64,000 nucleotides of DNA from Rhodospirillales bacterium (GTDB taxonomy: Bacteria; Pseudomonadota; Alphaproteobacteria; Micavibrionales; Micavibrionaceae). The position numbers and the translations under genes are program-made. Where the stretch lies: positions 186,001 to 250,000 of the forward strand of contig JACKJB010000001.1 in assembly GCA_020638155.1 (NCBI GenBank), in the 5' to 3' direction. Under the pieces are notes generated by a model that was given only the letters and a program-made list of their open reading frames with translations, did not search any database and had not been told where the DNA came from. Of this stretch, positions 25,884 through 34,478 are shown in pieces (positions within the stretch are counted from its first letter, which is position 1; the number at the start of each line of letters is the position of its first letter).

Positions 25884-27026
25884 TTACATTGCCGGGGTCA
25901 TTTGCATCAGCGGGGCGATGTTTTGTTCCGGGGCCTGCTTTTGGGATTTTGCCGCTTCTTCTTCAGCCTGCTTTTTCTGCTGTTCGATGACCATGCCGAT
26001 ATATTGCTGGAACTGTTCTATCTGCGCCGTCAGCGGGGCTGCCGGATCGTTGGGGTTGTTGGCCCAGAAATCGCGGTAGGATTCTACTAAGGGTTTGCCG
26101 TCAATGGTCATGCCCGAGATATCTGCCCCGAAACGTTTTTCCAGAATATTGTTGACGGCCGCATCCGGCGGTGTGGCTTTGAACAACGGGGACACATCCG
26201 CACCCTGTTTAGCCAGGGCCTGCATCATTTGGGCCATTTTCTGATATTCTTTCATGCGATGGCCCGGGTCCTGCGTCAGTTTTTGTATGACAGCGGCCTG
26301 GAACTCCGATTTATCGGCATCGCTGAGCGTTCTTTGGGTTACGGCTTTTTGGTACAGCAGCGCAATTTCGTCTTTAAAATCAGGGCTGGCATCGAACAGG
26401 ATGTCCTGTATGTCGGCGAGCCGGTTTTCTGCAAGGCCCCGCTCTATTGTTGAAAGGACGGCTTCTGCATGGCCGTTGGCATGAGCGACGGTGCTCATGA
26501 ACGCGTTGGTGGACAGGGTCAGTTGCGGGGACACCAGGCCGCGCCCCACGCCGTTGCTGCCGAGCGTGTAAATGGTGACATGGCTAATGATGTCCAGATC
26601 TTTCTGCATTTCCTGCGGTGTCCGGATGCTGTCACCCCATGAGGTCGCTTTGTATATATTGATATCAACCGACCCGAGTTTGTCGTCAATGTTAATTGGT
26701 TTTTGTTTGTCACCGCCGCTAATCATGCAGACGCCATTAAGAGGCCGCCCTGCATTTTCCATCTGTTTGACGAGAGCGTTCCAGCCGGAATAGCTGCGCA
26801 GGTTTTTAATGAATGTGCGCATGGCTTCGTCGTACTGGTGATCCGCCGCATCATCGAATTTATAGCCGCCCCGGTCAGGTTCGGCGAATGACAGGCAGGC
26901 GGGCATTTGTCTCATGGCTTCGGTCGGTGTGACCTCGATTTGCTGTGCCTGCAGGCTTGCGGCGTTAAAGAGTGCCGCAGCACTCAGCGCGGCAGCTGTG
27001 GTGAGTTTTTTGATCTGTGATTTCAT
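25884..27026 (-). CDS. Secreted protein of unknown function, possible metallopeptidase-like
   Basis: The 380-residue protein starts at the ATG at 27026 (MKSQIKKLTTAAALSAAALF) because a GGGGG site and a signal peptide (cleavage after LQAQ) follow this choice. The mature protein has CLSFAEPDRGG, a GVCMISGGD segment and TVAHANGHAEAVL, an H-x3-H arrangement that could bind metal but is not the classical HExxH. The C-terminal 60 residues are glutamine-rich and probably coiled coil (QFQQYIGMVIEQQKKQAEEE). It resembles uncharacterised alphaproteobacterial secreted proteins; function is not assigned. Confidence 0.6.
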   Translation of the reverse strand: MKSQIKKLTTAAALSAAALFNAASLQAQQIEVTPTEAMRQMPACLSFAEPDRGGYKFDDAADHQYDEAMRTFIKNLRSYSGWNALVKQMENAGRPLNGVCMISGGDKQKPINIDDKLGSVDINIYKATSWGDSIRTPQEMQKDLDIISHVTIYTLGSNGVGRGLVSPQLTLSTNAFMSTVAHANGHAEAVLSTIERGLAENRLADIQDILFDASPDFKDEIALLYQKAVTQRTLSDADKSEFQAAVIQKLTQDPGHRMKEYQKMAQMMQALAKQGADVSPLFKATPPDAAVNNILEKRFGADISGMTIDGKPLVESYRDFWANNPNDPAAPLTAQIEQFQQYIGMVIEQQKKQAEEEAAKSQKQAPEQNIAPLMQMTPAM

Positions 27027-27104
27027 AATATGCCCCCTGTTTTTATGGTTAAGGAACCACATAAAAGCGTTGCAGGGGAAAAAGCAAGCCCTTTTATGAA
27101 TTCA

Positions 27105-28589
27105 TCAGGCAATCAGGGGGGCTATGGCTTTTTTCCAGCCGTGGTACAGCTCAGCGCGCTCTGCGCCGTCCATAACGGGGTCGTAGCGTTTGGCGCACTG
27201 CCAGATTGTACTGATCTCATCCAGTCCGCTATAGACCCCACTTTGCAGCCCGGCGAGATAGGCCGCGCCCAGGGCCGTGGTTTCGGTGATGGCGGGGATT
27301 TCAACGGGCTTGTCCAGCATATCGGCCAGGAAGCGGCAGACGAATTGATTGGCGACCAGCCCGCCATCGGCGCGGATCACGGCCGGATCGTGGCCGGTAT
27401 CGCCGTGCATGGCTTCCATCAGGTCGAGCGTCTGGTATGCCTGCGCTTCGAGCGCTGCGCGGACGATGTGTGCGGCGGTGCTTTCCCGGGTCAACCCGGA
27501 AATCGTCGCGCGGGCATAGGGATTCCAGTAGGGCGCGCCCAGCCCGGTAAAGGCCGGGACGAAATATACGCCGTTATTATCGGCAACGCTGGTGGCCATC
27601 TGCTCGCTGTCCGCAGCGTCATCAAACAGGCCCAGCCCGTCGCGCAGCCATTGGACCGCGGCTCCGGCGACAAAGATCGAGCCTTCGATCGCATAGGTCG
27701 TTTCCCCGTTCAGGCGGTAAGCGGGTGTGCTGAGCAGGCGGTTTTTCGAGGTGCGACACTGCTTTCCGGTATTCATCAGTGCAAAACAGCCGGTGCCGTA
27801 GGTCGATTTGACCATGTTTTCTTCGAAGCAGGCCTGCCCGATCGTTGCGGCCTGCTGGTCGCCCGCCATGCCGCCGATGGGGATTTTCCGGCCCAGCAGG
27901 TCAGGGGCGGTGTGGCCGAAATCGGCGGCGTTATCCTTCACATCCGGCAAGATTGCATGCGGGATGTTGAAGAGCGCCAGAAGTCCCTCATCCCATTGCT
28001 GGGTACGGATATTGAACAGCATCGTTCGCGCCGCGTTGGTGGCGTCGGTCGCGTGGACCGTGCCGCCGGTCAGATTCCACAGCAGCCAGCTATCGACCGT
28101 ACCGAAGGCCAGTGTACCGCTCTCTGCTTTTGCGCGCAGGCCGTCGACAGTATCCAGCAGCCATTTCAGTTTGCTTGCGGAAAAATACGGATCGGCCAGC
28201 AGGCCGCTGCGCTCTGCGATCATCGGTTCATGACCATCGGCTTTGAGCTTTTGGCATTCATCCGCGGTGCGGCGGTCCTGCCAGACGATGGCGTTATATA
28301 CCGGCTTGCCGGTTTCCCGGTCCCACAGGATCACGGTTTCGCGCTGGTTGGTGATGCCGATCGCGGCAATGGAAGCGGCCTGTTCCGGTGCGTCCTCAAT
28401 CACGCCGCGGCAGGCCCACAGCGTGTCGTTCCAGATATCGTTTGCGTCTTGCTCGACCCAGCCTTTTTGCGGGTAATGCAGTGTCAGTTCCTTTTGGCGC
28501 ACGGCAATGATCTCCCCGGCAGCGGAAAACAGGATCGCGCGCGAACTGGTTGTGCCCTGGTCAATGGCGAGGATGGTTGGTTTGGTCAT
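27105..28589 (-). CDS. glpK: Glycerol kinase
   Basis: It phosphorylates glycerol to sn-glycerol 3-phosphate with ATP. The 494 residues are the normal length. The N-terminal FGGY signature is AIDQGTTSSRAILF; further motifs are QKGWVEQDANDIW, GITNQRET, GGMAGDQQAATIGQ, STYGTGCFALMNTG and VRADGGLVAN-like IRADGGLVANQF. It belongs with glpD (28991-30484) on the same strand, which oxidises its product, but a GIY-YIG gene and repeats separate the two. Confidence 0.97.
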   Translation of the reverse strand: MTKPTILAIDQGTTSSRAILFSAAGEIIAVRQKELTLHYPQKGWVEQDANDIWNDTLWACRGVIEDAPEQAASIAAIGITNQRETVILWDRETGKPVYNAIVWQDRRTADECQKLKADGHEPMIAERSGLLADPYFSASKLKWLLDTVDGLRAKAESGTLAFGTVDSWLLWNLTGGTVHATDATNAARTMLFNIRTQQWDEGLLALFNIPHAILPDVKDNAADFGHTAPDLLGRKIPIGGMAGDQQAATIGQACFEENMVKSTYGTGCFALMNTGKQCRTSKNRLLSTPAYRLNGETTYAIEGSIFVAGAAVQWLRDGLGLFDDAADSEQMATSVADNNGVYFVPAFTGLGAPYWNPYARATISGLTRESTAAHIVRAALEAQAYQTLDLMEAMHGDTGHDPAVIRADGGLVANQFVCRFLADMLDKPVEIPAITETTALGAAYLAGLQSGVYSGLDEISTIWQCAKRYDPVMDGAERAELYHGWKKAIAPLIA

Positions 28590-28613
28590 GGTTTTTGTTC
28601 TTTCTCTCTTGTC

Positions 28614-28655
28614 GTCACCCCGGAAATCCTGCAGGGATTATCCGGGGTTTGTGCC
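28614..28655. repeat. Palindromic repeat, left flank of GIY-YIG gene
   Basis: The 42-bp unit begins GTCACCCCGGAAATCC and ends TATCCGGGGTTTGTGCC. It is the inverse of the unit at 28970-29012 and related to 10825-10855. It sits between the glpK start and the GIY-YIG stop. Confidence 0.72.
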
Positions 28656-28663
28656 TGAGGCTG

Positions 28664-28954
28664 TTATTTCACGACCTCTTTATACAAATCATTCCAGTCA
28701 GGATTGGTTGTTTCAATTAACTCATCTTTCCACGCGCGGCGCCAGCGTTTCAACCTCTTCTCACGTTGTTCTGCGGCTTCAAAGTTGTCAAAGACTTCAT
28801 AATAGACCAGTCTTTTTATACTGTATTTTTGTGTGTGACCTTTGACGACTCCATTCTTGTGTTCCCATACTCTCTTCGGCAAGTCCGATGTCAGGCCGAT
28901 ATAAAGGAAGCCGTTTCTCTTATTGGCCAGTATGTAAACGTAGAAAATTTTCAT
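28664..28954 (-). CDS. GIY-YIG nuclease-domain protein
   Basis: The 96-residue single-domain protein has Y-V-Y at 5-7 (the GIY position), GFLYIGLTSDLPKRVWEHKNG with the YIG motif and catalytic-type arginine, then the family tail YYEVFDNFEAAEQREKRLKRWRR ending NPDWNDLY. Such small proteins are found in many bacteria in multiple copies; a role in cleaving branched or repeat DNA has been suggested but is not settled. It interrupts the glpK/glpD pair and is flanked by inverted palindromic repeats 8 and 15 bp away. It appears intact. Confidence 0.85.
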   Translation of the reverse strand: MKIFYVYILANKRNGFLYIGLTSDLPKRVWEHKNGVVKGHTQKYSIKRLVYYEVFDNFEAAEQREKRLKRWRRAWKDELIETTNPDWNDLYKEVVK

Positions 28955-28969
28955 ACATCAGTGTTCATT

Positions 28970-29012
28970 GGCATAAATCCCGGATAAGAGCTAAAGCGCT
29001 TTCCGGGATGAC
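28970..29012. repeat. Palindromic repeat, right flank of GIY-YIG gene, overlaps glpD 3' end
   Basis: The 43-bp unit begins GGCATAAATCCCGGATAAG and ends GCTTTCCGGGATGAC. It matches the copy at 10871-10912 in orientation and sequence. The glpD stop codon (28991-28993) lies inside it. Confidence 0.75.
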
Positions 29013-30484
29013 ATTGGAGGGGTGGATCTGAGGAAATTCTCAAGCCTTTCCCGCGTCTCCGGCCCTGTATGCAGGCCCAGCTTGGTACGGCGCCATAGGA
29101 TATCGTCGGCGCTTTGTGCCCATTCATGGCGTATCAGGTAACGGATTTCGGCTTCATGCAGCCCGCCGCCGTAATCCGTGCCCAGCGCGTCCACGGTTTT
29201 TGCCGTGCCGATGATTTCGTCCATCTTCGTGCCGTAAGAACCGGCATAGCGGCGGATCAGTGATTGCGGGAAGGCCTGGTATTTGCGTGTTTGCGCGGCG
29301 ACAAAATTTTCAAAATCCGCGTTTTCAATATCCCCGCCGGGCAGGGGGGCGGCCGCGGTCCAGTGTTGATGATTACCGCAGAGCAGATCGACAGCTTCTT
29401 CCGCCAGATGCCGGTAAGTGGTGATCTTGCCGCCAAAGACCGAGAGCAGGGCCGGGCCGTGGCTGTGATCCAGCACCAGCCTGTAATCGCGGGTGACGGC
29501 GCTGGCGCTGTCGTCTCCATCATCTAGCAGTGGGCGTACGCCGCTATAGGTCCGAATAATATCCTCAGGCGTAATCTGTTTTTCAAAGCTATGGTTGAAA
29601 GCCGTACAGAGATAATTGATCTCGTTTTCATCAATTTCTGTTTTGGCCGGATCGTCCTTATATTCCACATCGGTCGTGCCGATCAGGGTGAAGTCCTGCT
29701 CATACGGGATGGCAAAGACGATGCGTTTATCCGGCTGTTGCAGGATGTATGAGTCATCGCCGTCAAACTGACGCGGGACGATGATATGGCTGCCTTTGAC
29801 CAGCCGCACACCGGGCGTTTCGCTCCCGGCCAGCTTTGCCTCATCCAGAACCTGCCGGACCCACGGCCCTGCGGCATTGACAATCATCCGCGCGGTGGCG
29901 GTTTTGCCGTCCTGCATCGTGATGTCCCAGTTTTGCCCGTCTGGATGGGCGCGCAGCCCGATGCAGGCGGTACGGGTCCGAATGTCCGCGCCGCGCGCGG
30001 CGGCGTCCACCGCGTTCAGGACGACCAGCCTTGCATCATCGACCCAGCAATCGGCATAGCGAAAGCCTTTTTTGTAGCGGTCTTTCAGGGGGCTGTCTTT
30101 CAAATCCATCATGTGCGAGCCGGGCAGGCGGTCGCGGCGGGCGAGGTGATCGTATAAAAACAGGCCCAGCCGGATCATCCATGCCGGGCGCAATCCTTTG
30201 TCATGCGGCAGGATAAAGCGCATCGGGCTGATGATATGAGGGGCAAGATTGAGCAGGACTTCGCGCTCGGCCAGCGCATGGCGGACCAGTCCGAATTCGC
30301 CATATTCCAGGTATCGCAGCCCGCCATGGATCAGCTTGGTGCTGGCCGAAGAGGTCGCCCCGGCCAGGTCTCCCTGTTCAAGCAGCAGGACGGATAAGCC
30401 GCGCCCCGCCGCATCACGGGCAATCCCGGCCCCGTTAATGCCGCCGCCGATGACGCATAGATCATATGTTGCCTGCTCGCCCAT
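28991..30484 (-). CDS. glpD: Glycerol-3-phosphate dehydrogenase (FAD-dependent)
   Basis: It oxidises glycerol 3-phosphate to dihydroxyacetone phosphate at the inner membrane and passes electrons to quinone. It has 497 residues from the ATG at 30484 (MGEQATYDLCVIGGGINGAG); the extra codons to 30520 are unlikely. FAD motif CVIGGGINGAGIARDAAGRGLSV; SSASTKLIHGGLRYLE; FTLIGTTDVEY; SVFGGKITTYRHLAEEA. The last seven codons are encoded by a palindromic repeat, so the native C-terminus may have been replaced. Confidence 0.96.
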   Translation of the reverse strand: MGEQATYDLCVIGGGINGAGIARDAAGRGLSVLLLEQGDLAGATSSASTKLIHGGLRYLEYGEFGLVRHALAEREVLLNLAPHIISPMRFILPHDKGLRPAWMIRLGLFLYDHLARRDRLPGSHMMDLKDSPLKDRYKKGFRYADCWVDDARLVVLNAVDAAARGADIRTRTACIGLRAHPDGQNWDITMQDGKTATARMIVNAAGPWVRQVLDEAKLAGSETPGVRLVKGSHIIVPRQFDGDDSYILQQPDKRIVFAIPYEQDFTLIGTTDVEYKDDPAKTEIDENEINYLCTAFNHSFEKQITPEDIIRTYSGVRPLLDDGDDSASAVTRDYRLVLDHSHGPALLSVFGGKITTYRHLAEEAVDLLCGNHQHWTAAAPLPGGDIENADFENFVAAQTRKYQAFPQSLIRRYAGSYGTKMDEIIGTAKTVDALGTDYGGGLHEAEIRYLIRHEWAQSADDILWRRTKLGLHTGPETRERLENFLRSTPPMSSRKAL

Positions 30485-30533
30485 AGCGTTGATTGTTGGG
30501 CAAGGCGCGGCAAAAAGCAAGACGGGTTGTTAC

Positions 30534-31298
30534 TTACTTTTTATCGAAACCACTGGGGGACAACTTATGAAGCCCTGCTGCTATCTGTTCTTTTGCGCGC
30601 TGCTTTTTTTCGAGCACTTCCAGCTTTTTGCCCATCTCTTCAAAGGCCTTGCGCAGTGTCGTTAAATCGTCTGTGTCCTGCGCTGCGGGAGCAGGCTTAT
30701 ATTTACCTTCTGCAATGTCGTTTAATAAAGGTTTGAGCTGTTCCGCCGGGCATATAACGGCGCGAATATTCTGTGCGCCTTTGGCGGCAAGCTCTTCGGC
30801 AATTTTGACCAGTTCAGTATTTTCCGGTTTCTGGCCGTAATTACTGGGAACAATGACACAGCTTACTTCACTGCCCGGGTTGAACCGCAGGAAGCTTTCC
30901 AGCGCTTCTGTCGTTTTTTGTTGAATGCTTGGGGCAAGCTCGCCGTCGCTGATGATAATGATATGTTTGCACAGTCCGCCTTGTGTGGTTGCATCTTTAA
31001 TGGCTTTTACCGGATTTGTACTACATTGAAGGCCGTTTACGGCTTCCAGACCGGCAGCGAGGACTCTGTTGACGAACGGATCCATGGTCGAGTCAAATTT
31101 GATGTGAGGTATATTTTCATCGCCCCACACCATGACATGAACCGGCTTTGTCGGGGTGCCTTTTGCTTTGAGGGTCAGGCTTTGTGCTGCCTCAAGCGCG
31201 TACCCTAAATGACTGCGTTTTTTCTCTCCCTGGGAATGTCCCGGGTATGAAAAACTGCCGGACCCGTCGATCAGGATATGGGTTTTTTCTATGGTCAT
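30534..31298 (-). CDS. VWA-domain protein, tandem paralogue 1
   Basis: The 254-residue protein has no signal peptide. A complete MIDAS metal site is visible: DGSGS (about 11-15), the threonine in CSTNPVKAI (about 98), and the aspartate in IIIISDGEL (about 117). The C-terminal part (about 205-254) is a predicted coiled coil (LRKAFEEMGKKLEVLEKKQ) ending SGFDKK. It lies 18 bp downstream of a paralogue with the same features and the same AAGGGAGAT-type ribosome site. Function unknown; VWA proteins often act as metal-dependent adaptors. Confidence 0.75.
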   Translation of the reverse strand: MTIEKTHILIDGSGSFSYPGHSQGEKKRSHLGYALEAAQSLTLKAKGTPTKPVHVMVWGDENIPHIKFDSTMDPFVNRVLAAGLEAVNGLQCSTNPVKAIKDATTQGGLCKHIIIISDGELAPSIQQKTTEALESFLRFNPGSEVSCVIVPSNYGQKPENTELVKIAEELAAKGAQNIRAVICPAEQLKPLLNDIAEGKYKPAPAAQDTDDLTTLRKAFEEMGKKLEVLEKKQRAKEQIAAGLHKLSPSGFDKK

Positions 31299-31316
31299 AA
31301 TTGAATCTCCCTTGAC

Positions 31317-32072
31317 TTATTTCTTATCGAAACCGTTAGGTTTGTAAGGCGTGTACCATTGTGATGAGGGCTGTTCCGGTTGCTGCTTTTTCTCGAGAGC
31401 TTCCAGTCTTTTACCCATCGCTTCAAATGCCTTGCGCAGTTCAGAAAGTTCGTTGTCATTGTTAGCTGTCCGGGCTGGGGCGTATTTGCCCTCTACAACG
31501 TCATCTAGCATTTGTGGCAGATCTTTGGCATCATTACAAAAGATTATCCGTACATTGTTACGGCCCTCCGCATTAAGTTTGCGGGCAACTTTCGCCTGAG
31601 GCGATTCTTCTAATCCTCTTGGATCTCTATGATCTAAAGTGTGCGTTAGAACGAATGTAATTTTTTTAGCAGGGTTCAGCGCAAAACTACGAAGACTCTC
31701 GTAGGTCTGACTTTCATCAAGGGCGTCCCCATCACTTACAATTATCAGGTGGTCACATTTAACGTAATGCCTGATATATTCCGTCGTAGGGCTTAAATTT
31801 GTACTGGTCTTTAACCCATGTAAATCTTCAAATGTCTTGGCCAGCGCTTTGTTGATTTCGGGTGGATTTGATGAACTAAACAACGGGGGAATAGGTTTCT
31901 TCTTGCCAAACAATGTGGCAGAGATTGTTTTTTCCGCACCGTATTTGTTCAAGAGGTTTAATGTTCCGTCAAGCGCATAGCCCAAAGAACTGCGCCGGTC
32001 GGTACTTATTGTACTTTCATGAGCAAAGCTGCCGGATCCGTCGACTAGAATTGAAATATCTTCTGAAGCCAT
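31317..32072 (-). CDS. VWA-domain protein, tandem paralogue 2
   Basis: The 251-residue cytosolic protein has all MIDAS elements: DGSGS (about 11-15), threonine in KTSTNLSP, aspartate in LIIVSDGDA. The order SSLGYALDG, EGKYAPAR and LRKAFEAMGKRLEALEKKQ matches the downstream paralogue, and it ends PNGFDKK. The middle is divergent, so the duplication is not recent. Its ribosome site AAGGGAGATCTCTT is shared with the paralogue. It is 79 bp downstream of the UPF0262 gene. Confidence 0.75.
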   Translation of the reverse strand: MASEDISILVDGSGSFAHESTISTDRRSSLGYALDGTLNLLNKYGAEKTISATLFGKKKPIPPLFSSSNPPEINKALAKTFEDLHGLKTSTNLSPTTEYIRHYVKCDHLIIVSDGDALDESQTYESLRSFALNPAKKITFVLTHTLDHRDPRGLEESPQAKVARKLNAEGRNNVRIIFCNDAKDLPQMLDDVVEGKYAPARTANNDNELSELRKAFEAMGKRLEALEKKQQPEQPSSQWYTPYKPNGFDKK

Positions 32073-32151
32073 AAGAGATCTCCCTTGATTATTGTTGTTA
32101 TGATTACCTGACCCATAATTCCCTTAACAGGTCCTGTCAAGATACGAACGG

Positions 32152-32640
32152 TTAAATCCGTGGGTGATTCTTGTGCATCACGCAGATCAGCGTGAACAGT
32201 TTGCGGGCGGTGTCGTGATCCATGTCGATTTTGTCGCGCAGGCGGTTTTGCAGCAGGTCTGCCCCCTCATTATGGATGCCGCGGCGGCCCATGTCGATGG
32301 CTTCGAGTTTTTCGCGTGTTGCTGTGTGGCGGGCTTTTTCATAGCTTTCGATCATCAGGAAGTAATCCTGGATCAGGCGGCGGTAAGGGGTTAGCGATAA
32401 GGCCAGCAGGTTTAATTCCTGCGCGGCGGCATTGGTCATCCGGATCACCAGCCGGTTTTCCTCGATCGACAGTTTGACGGCGTAAGGGCCGTTATTATCG
32501 TTCAGCGGGCGAAAATCGTTATGGGCGAGGATGTTTTGCAAGGCCTGATGATGTTCACGGATCAGGTAATCGGGAAGGGTCTGTGTTTTGATGTCCAGCA
32601 GTTCGATCGCTGCAATCCCTGATCTGCTTTGTTCCGGCAT
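32152..32640 (-). CDS. UPF0262 family protein
   Basis: The 162-residue protein has the conserved core of the alphaproteobacterial UPF0262 family: GPYAVKLSIEENRLVI, LSLTPYRRLIQDYFLMIESY, then EAIDMGRRGIHNEGADLL and DTARKLFTLICVMH. No biochemical function is known. In many relatives it lies near hisD, infA and maf; here those genes are about 8-10 kb away. Confidence 0.88.
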   Translation of the reverse strand: MPEQSRSGIAAIELLDIKTQTLPDYLIREHHQALQNILAHNDFRPLNDNNGPYAVKLSIEENRLVIRMTNAAAQELNLLALSLTPYRRLIQDYFLMIESYEKARHTATREKLEAIDMGRRGIHNEGADLLQNRLRDKIDMDHDTARKLFTLICVMHKNHPRI

Positions 32641-32752
32641 GGCGGTTATCCTGCGCTTTTATCTGTATGCAAGCTATTATGTACTTTATATTTTGGGCGG
32701 CTTCTATATCTTGTTTTGAGGACTGTGTTATTTTTTGTGCGGGATGAGTGCT

Positions 32753-33109
32753 ATGAAAATTCTTCTGGTTGATGATGATGAGTTTGTCAGGACGCTTCTA
32801 CTGGATCAGCTTACGGATGAAGGGTACGATGTTGTTGCCGAAAATAATGTCGATGACGCGCTCGTGCTTTTATCCCGGGATTCCTATGATCTTCTGATTA
32901 CCGATATTGTTATGCCGCATAAAGATGGCGGCCAGTTGATGCAGCAGGCGCGCCAGGGCGGTTATGCCGGGCCGATTATCGCGATTACCGGCGGTTTTTC
33001 CAATGCGCAGGAAGATTACGCGAATTATGCCGATCTGTTTGCGGATAAGACGTTTGTGAAGCCGATTGCCAAAGACGACCTGATTGCGGCTATCCGGGAA
33101 CTGACCTGA
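32753..33109 (+). CDS. Single-domain response regulator
   Basis: The receiver-only protein has about 118 residues from the ATG at 32753 (MKILLVDDDEFVRTLLLDQL). ATG 32744 and GTG 32735 are in-frame alternatives. It has an acidic pocket DDD, phospho-aspartate in LLITDIVMPHKDGG, threonine in IIAITGGFS and lysine in TFVKPIAKDDL. No output domain or adjacent kinase. It lies between UPF0262 and murA and is convergent with murA, 7 bp apart. Confidence 0.85.
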   Translation: MKILLVDDDEFVRTLLLDQLTDEGYDVVAENNVDDALVLLSRDSYDLLITDIVMPHKDGGQLMQQARQGGYAGPIIAITGGFSNAQEDYANYADLFADKTFVKPIAKDDLIAAIRELT

Positions 33110-33116
33110 TCGTCCT

Positions 33117-34466
33117 TTATGCCGGTATGCGGGTAATGTCCGCGCCGCAACGCCCCAGTTTCTCCACGATGTTTTCATAGCCGCGATCAAGGTGATAGAT
33201 CCGGTTAATGGTGGTTTCCCCTTCGGCGACCAGCGCGGCGAGGATCAGGGCGACCGAAGCGCGTAAATCGGTGGCCATCACTTCGGCCCCGTTTAGTTTC
33301 GATACGCCTCGTATAATTGACGAGTTGCCCTGTACGCGGATATCTGCGCCCATACGGTTTAGTTCCGGGACATGCATGAACCGGTTTTCAAAAATCGTTT
33401 CCGTGACCATGCCGGCGCCTACGCACAGGGTCAGCATTGTCATAAACTGGGCTTGCAGATCGGTCGGGAAGCCGGGATACGGTTCAGTCATGATATCCGT
33501 GCCAGTCAGCGGGCGGCCGTTGCGGCTGACGATGATGTCTTTGCCGTCGCTGTCAATCTTCAGCCCTGCTTCTTCCAGCGGGCCGACAAGGGCGGCCAGA
33601 TGCTCCAGCCGCGCATTTTCTAATTTCAGCGTGCCGCCGGTCAGGCAGGCGGCGATCATCCAGGTGCCGGTTTCGATCCGGTCGGGGACGACGCGATGGA
33701 CGGTGCCGTGCAGTTTTTCGCTGCCCTGGATGCGGATTTCCGGGGTGCCCAGCCCGGTGATCTGTGCCCCCATAGAGATCAGGCATTCTCCCAGATCGAC
33801 AATTTCCGGCTCACGCGCGGCGTTGGACAGGACCGTTTCACCCTGCGCCAGGCAGGCCGCCATCATCAGGTTTTCTGTGGCGCCGACCGAGACCTTGGAA
33901 AAATTAATATGCGCGCCTTTCAGACCGTCCGGCGCTTTGGCTTTGACGTAGCCGCCTGCCAGTTCAATTTCCGCGCCCATGGCTTTCAGCCCGTCAATAT
34001 GCAGGTCAATCGGGCGCGTCCCGATGGCGCACCCGCCCGGCAGCGAGACTTCGGCCTGTTTTTCGCGGGCCAGCAGCGGGCCGAGCACCAATACGCTTGC
34101 GCGCATCTTGCGGACCAGTTCATAAGGTGCGATATGCGATGTCATGGATTTTGCATGCAGGATCAGCGCATCCGGTGCCGGTGTGGCGGCGATTACGCCC
34201 ATTTCCTGCAGGACGGCGCTTAAGGTCTTGATATCGTCCAGCGTCGTCGGCATGTTCTGGAACTGCACCGGCTCGTCGGTCAGCAGTGCGGCGCACATCA
34301 GGGGCAGGGCGGCATTCTTGGCGCCGCTGATCGGGATGATTCCTTCCAGGCGTTTCCCGCCGACAATGCGGATTTTATCCATACCGGATTTCTGGCCCGG
34401 TGCCTGCTGAAGCTGGTCGTTGCCCTTTGTGGTGGCGGGGGCTGTATTGGCTGCGTATTGCTGCAT
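33117..34466 (-). CDS. murA: UDP-N-acetylglucosamine 1-carboxyvinyltransferase
   Basis: It performs the first committed step of peptidoglycan synthesis, transferring enolpyruvate from PEP to UDP-GlcNAc. The catalytic cysteine loop reads LPGGCAIGTRPIDLH. Other motifs are ISGAKNAALPLM at the start and the C-terminal LDRGYENIVEKL. It has 449 residues from ATG 34466. That start has a strong AAAGGAAATCATA site and lies 12 bp after dcd; it adds 28 residues (MQQYAANTAPATTKGND...) before the usual start MDKIRIVGG (ATG 34382), which has no clear site. Confidence 0.95.
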   Translation of the reverse strand: MQQYAANTAPATTKGNDQLQQAPGQKSGMDKIRIVGGKRLEGIIPISGAKNAALPLMCAALLTDEPVQFQNMPTTLDDIKTLSAVLQEMGVIAATPAPDALILHAKSMTSHIAPYELVRKMRASVLVLGPLLAREKQAEVSLPGGCAIGTRPIDLHIDGLKAMGAEIELAGGYVKAKAPDGLKGAHINFSKVSVGATENLMMAACLAQGETVLSNAAREPEIVDLGECLISMGAQITGLGTPEIRIQGSEKLHGTVHRVVPDRIETGTWMIAACLTGGTLKLENARLEHLAALVGPLEEAGLKIDSDGKDIIVSRNGRPLTGTDIMTEPYPGFPTDLQAQFMTMLTLCVGAGMVTETIFENRFMHVPELNRMGADIRVQGNSSIIRGVSKLNGAEVMATDLRASVALILAALVAEGETTINRIYHLDRGYENIVEKLGRCGADITRIPA

Positions 34467-34478
34467 TATGATTTCCTT

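Noticed and set aside
27030..28658. A 542-codon plus-strand open frame opposite glpK
   Set aside because: GlpK on the minus strand has all family motifs. The antisense product has no recognisable domain or proper start site.
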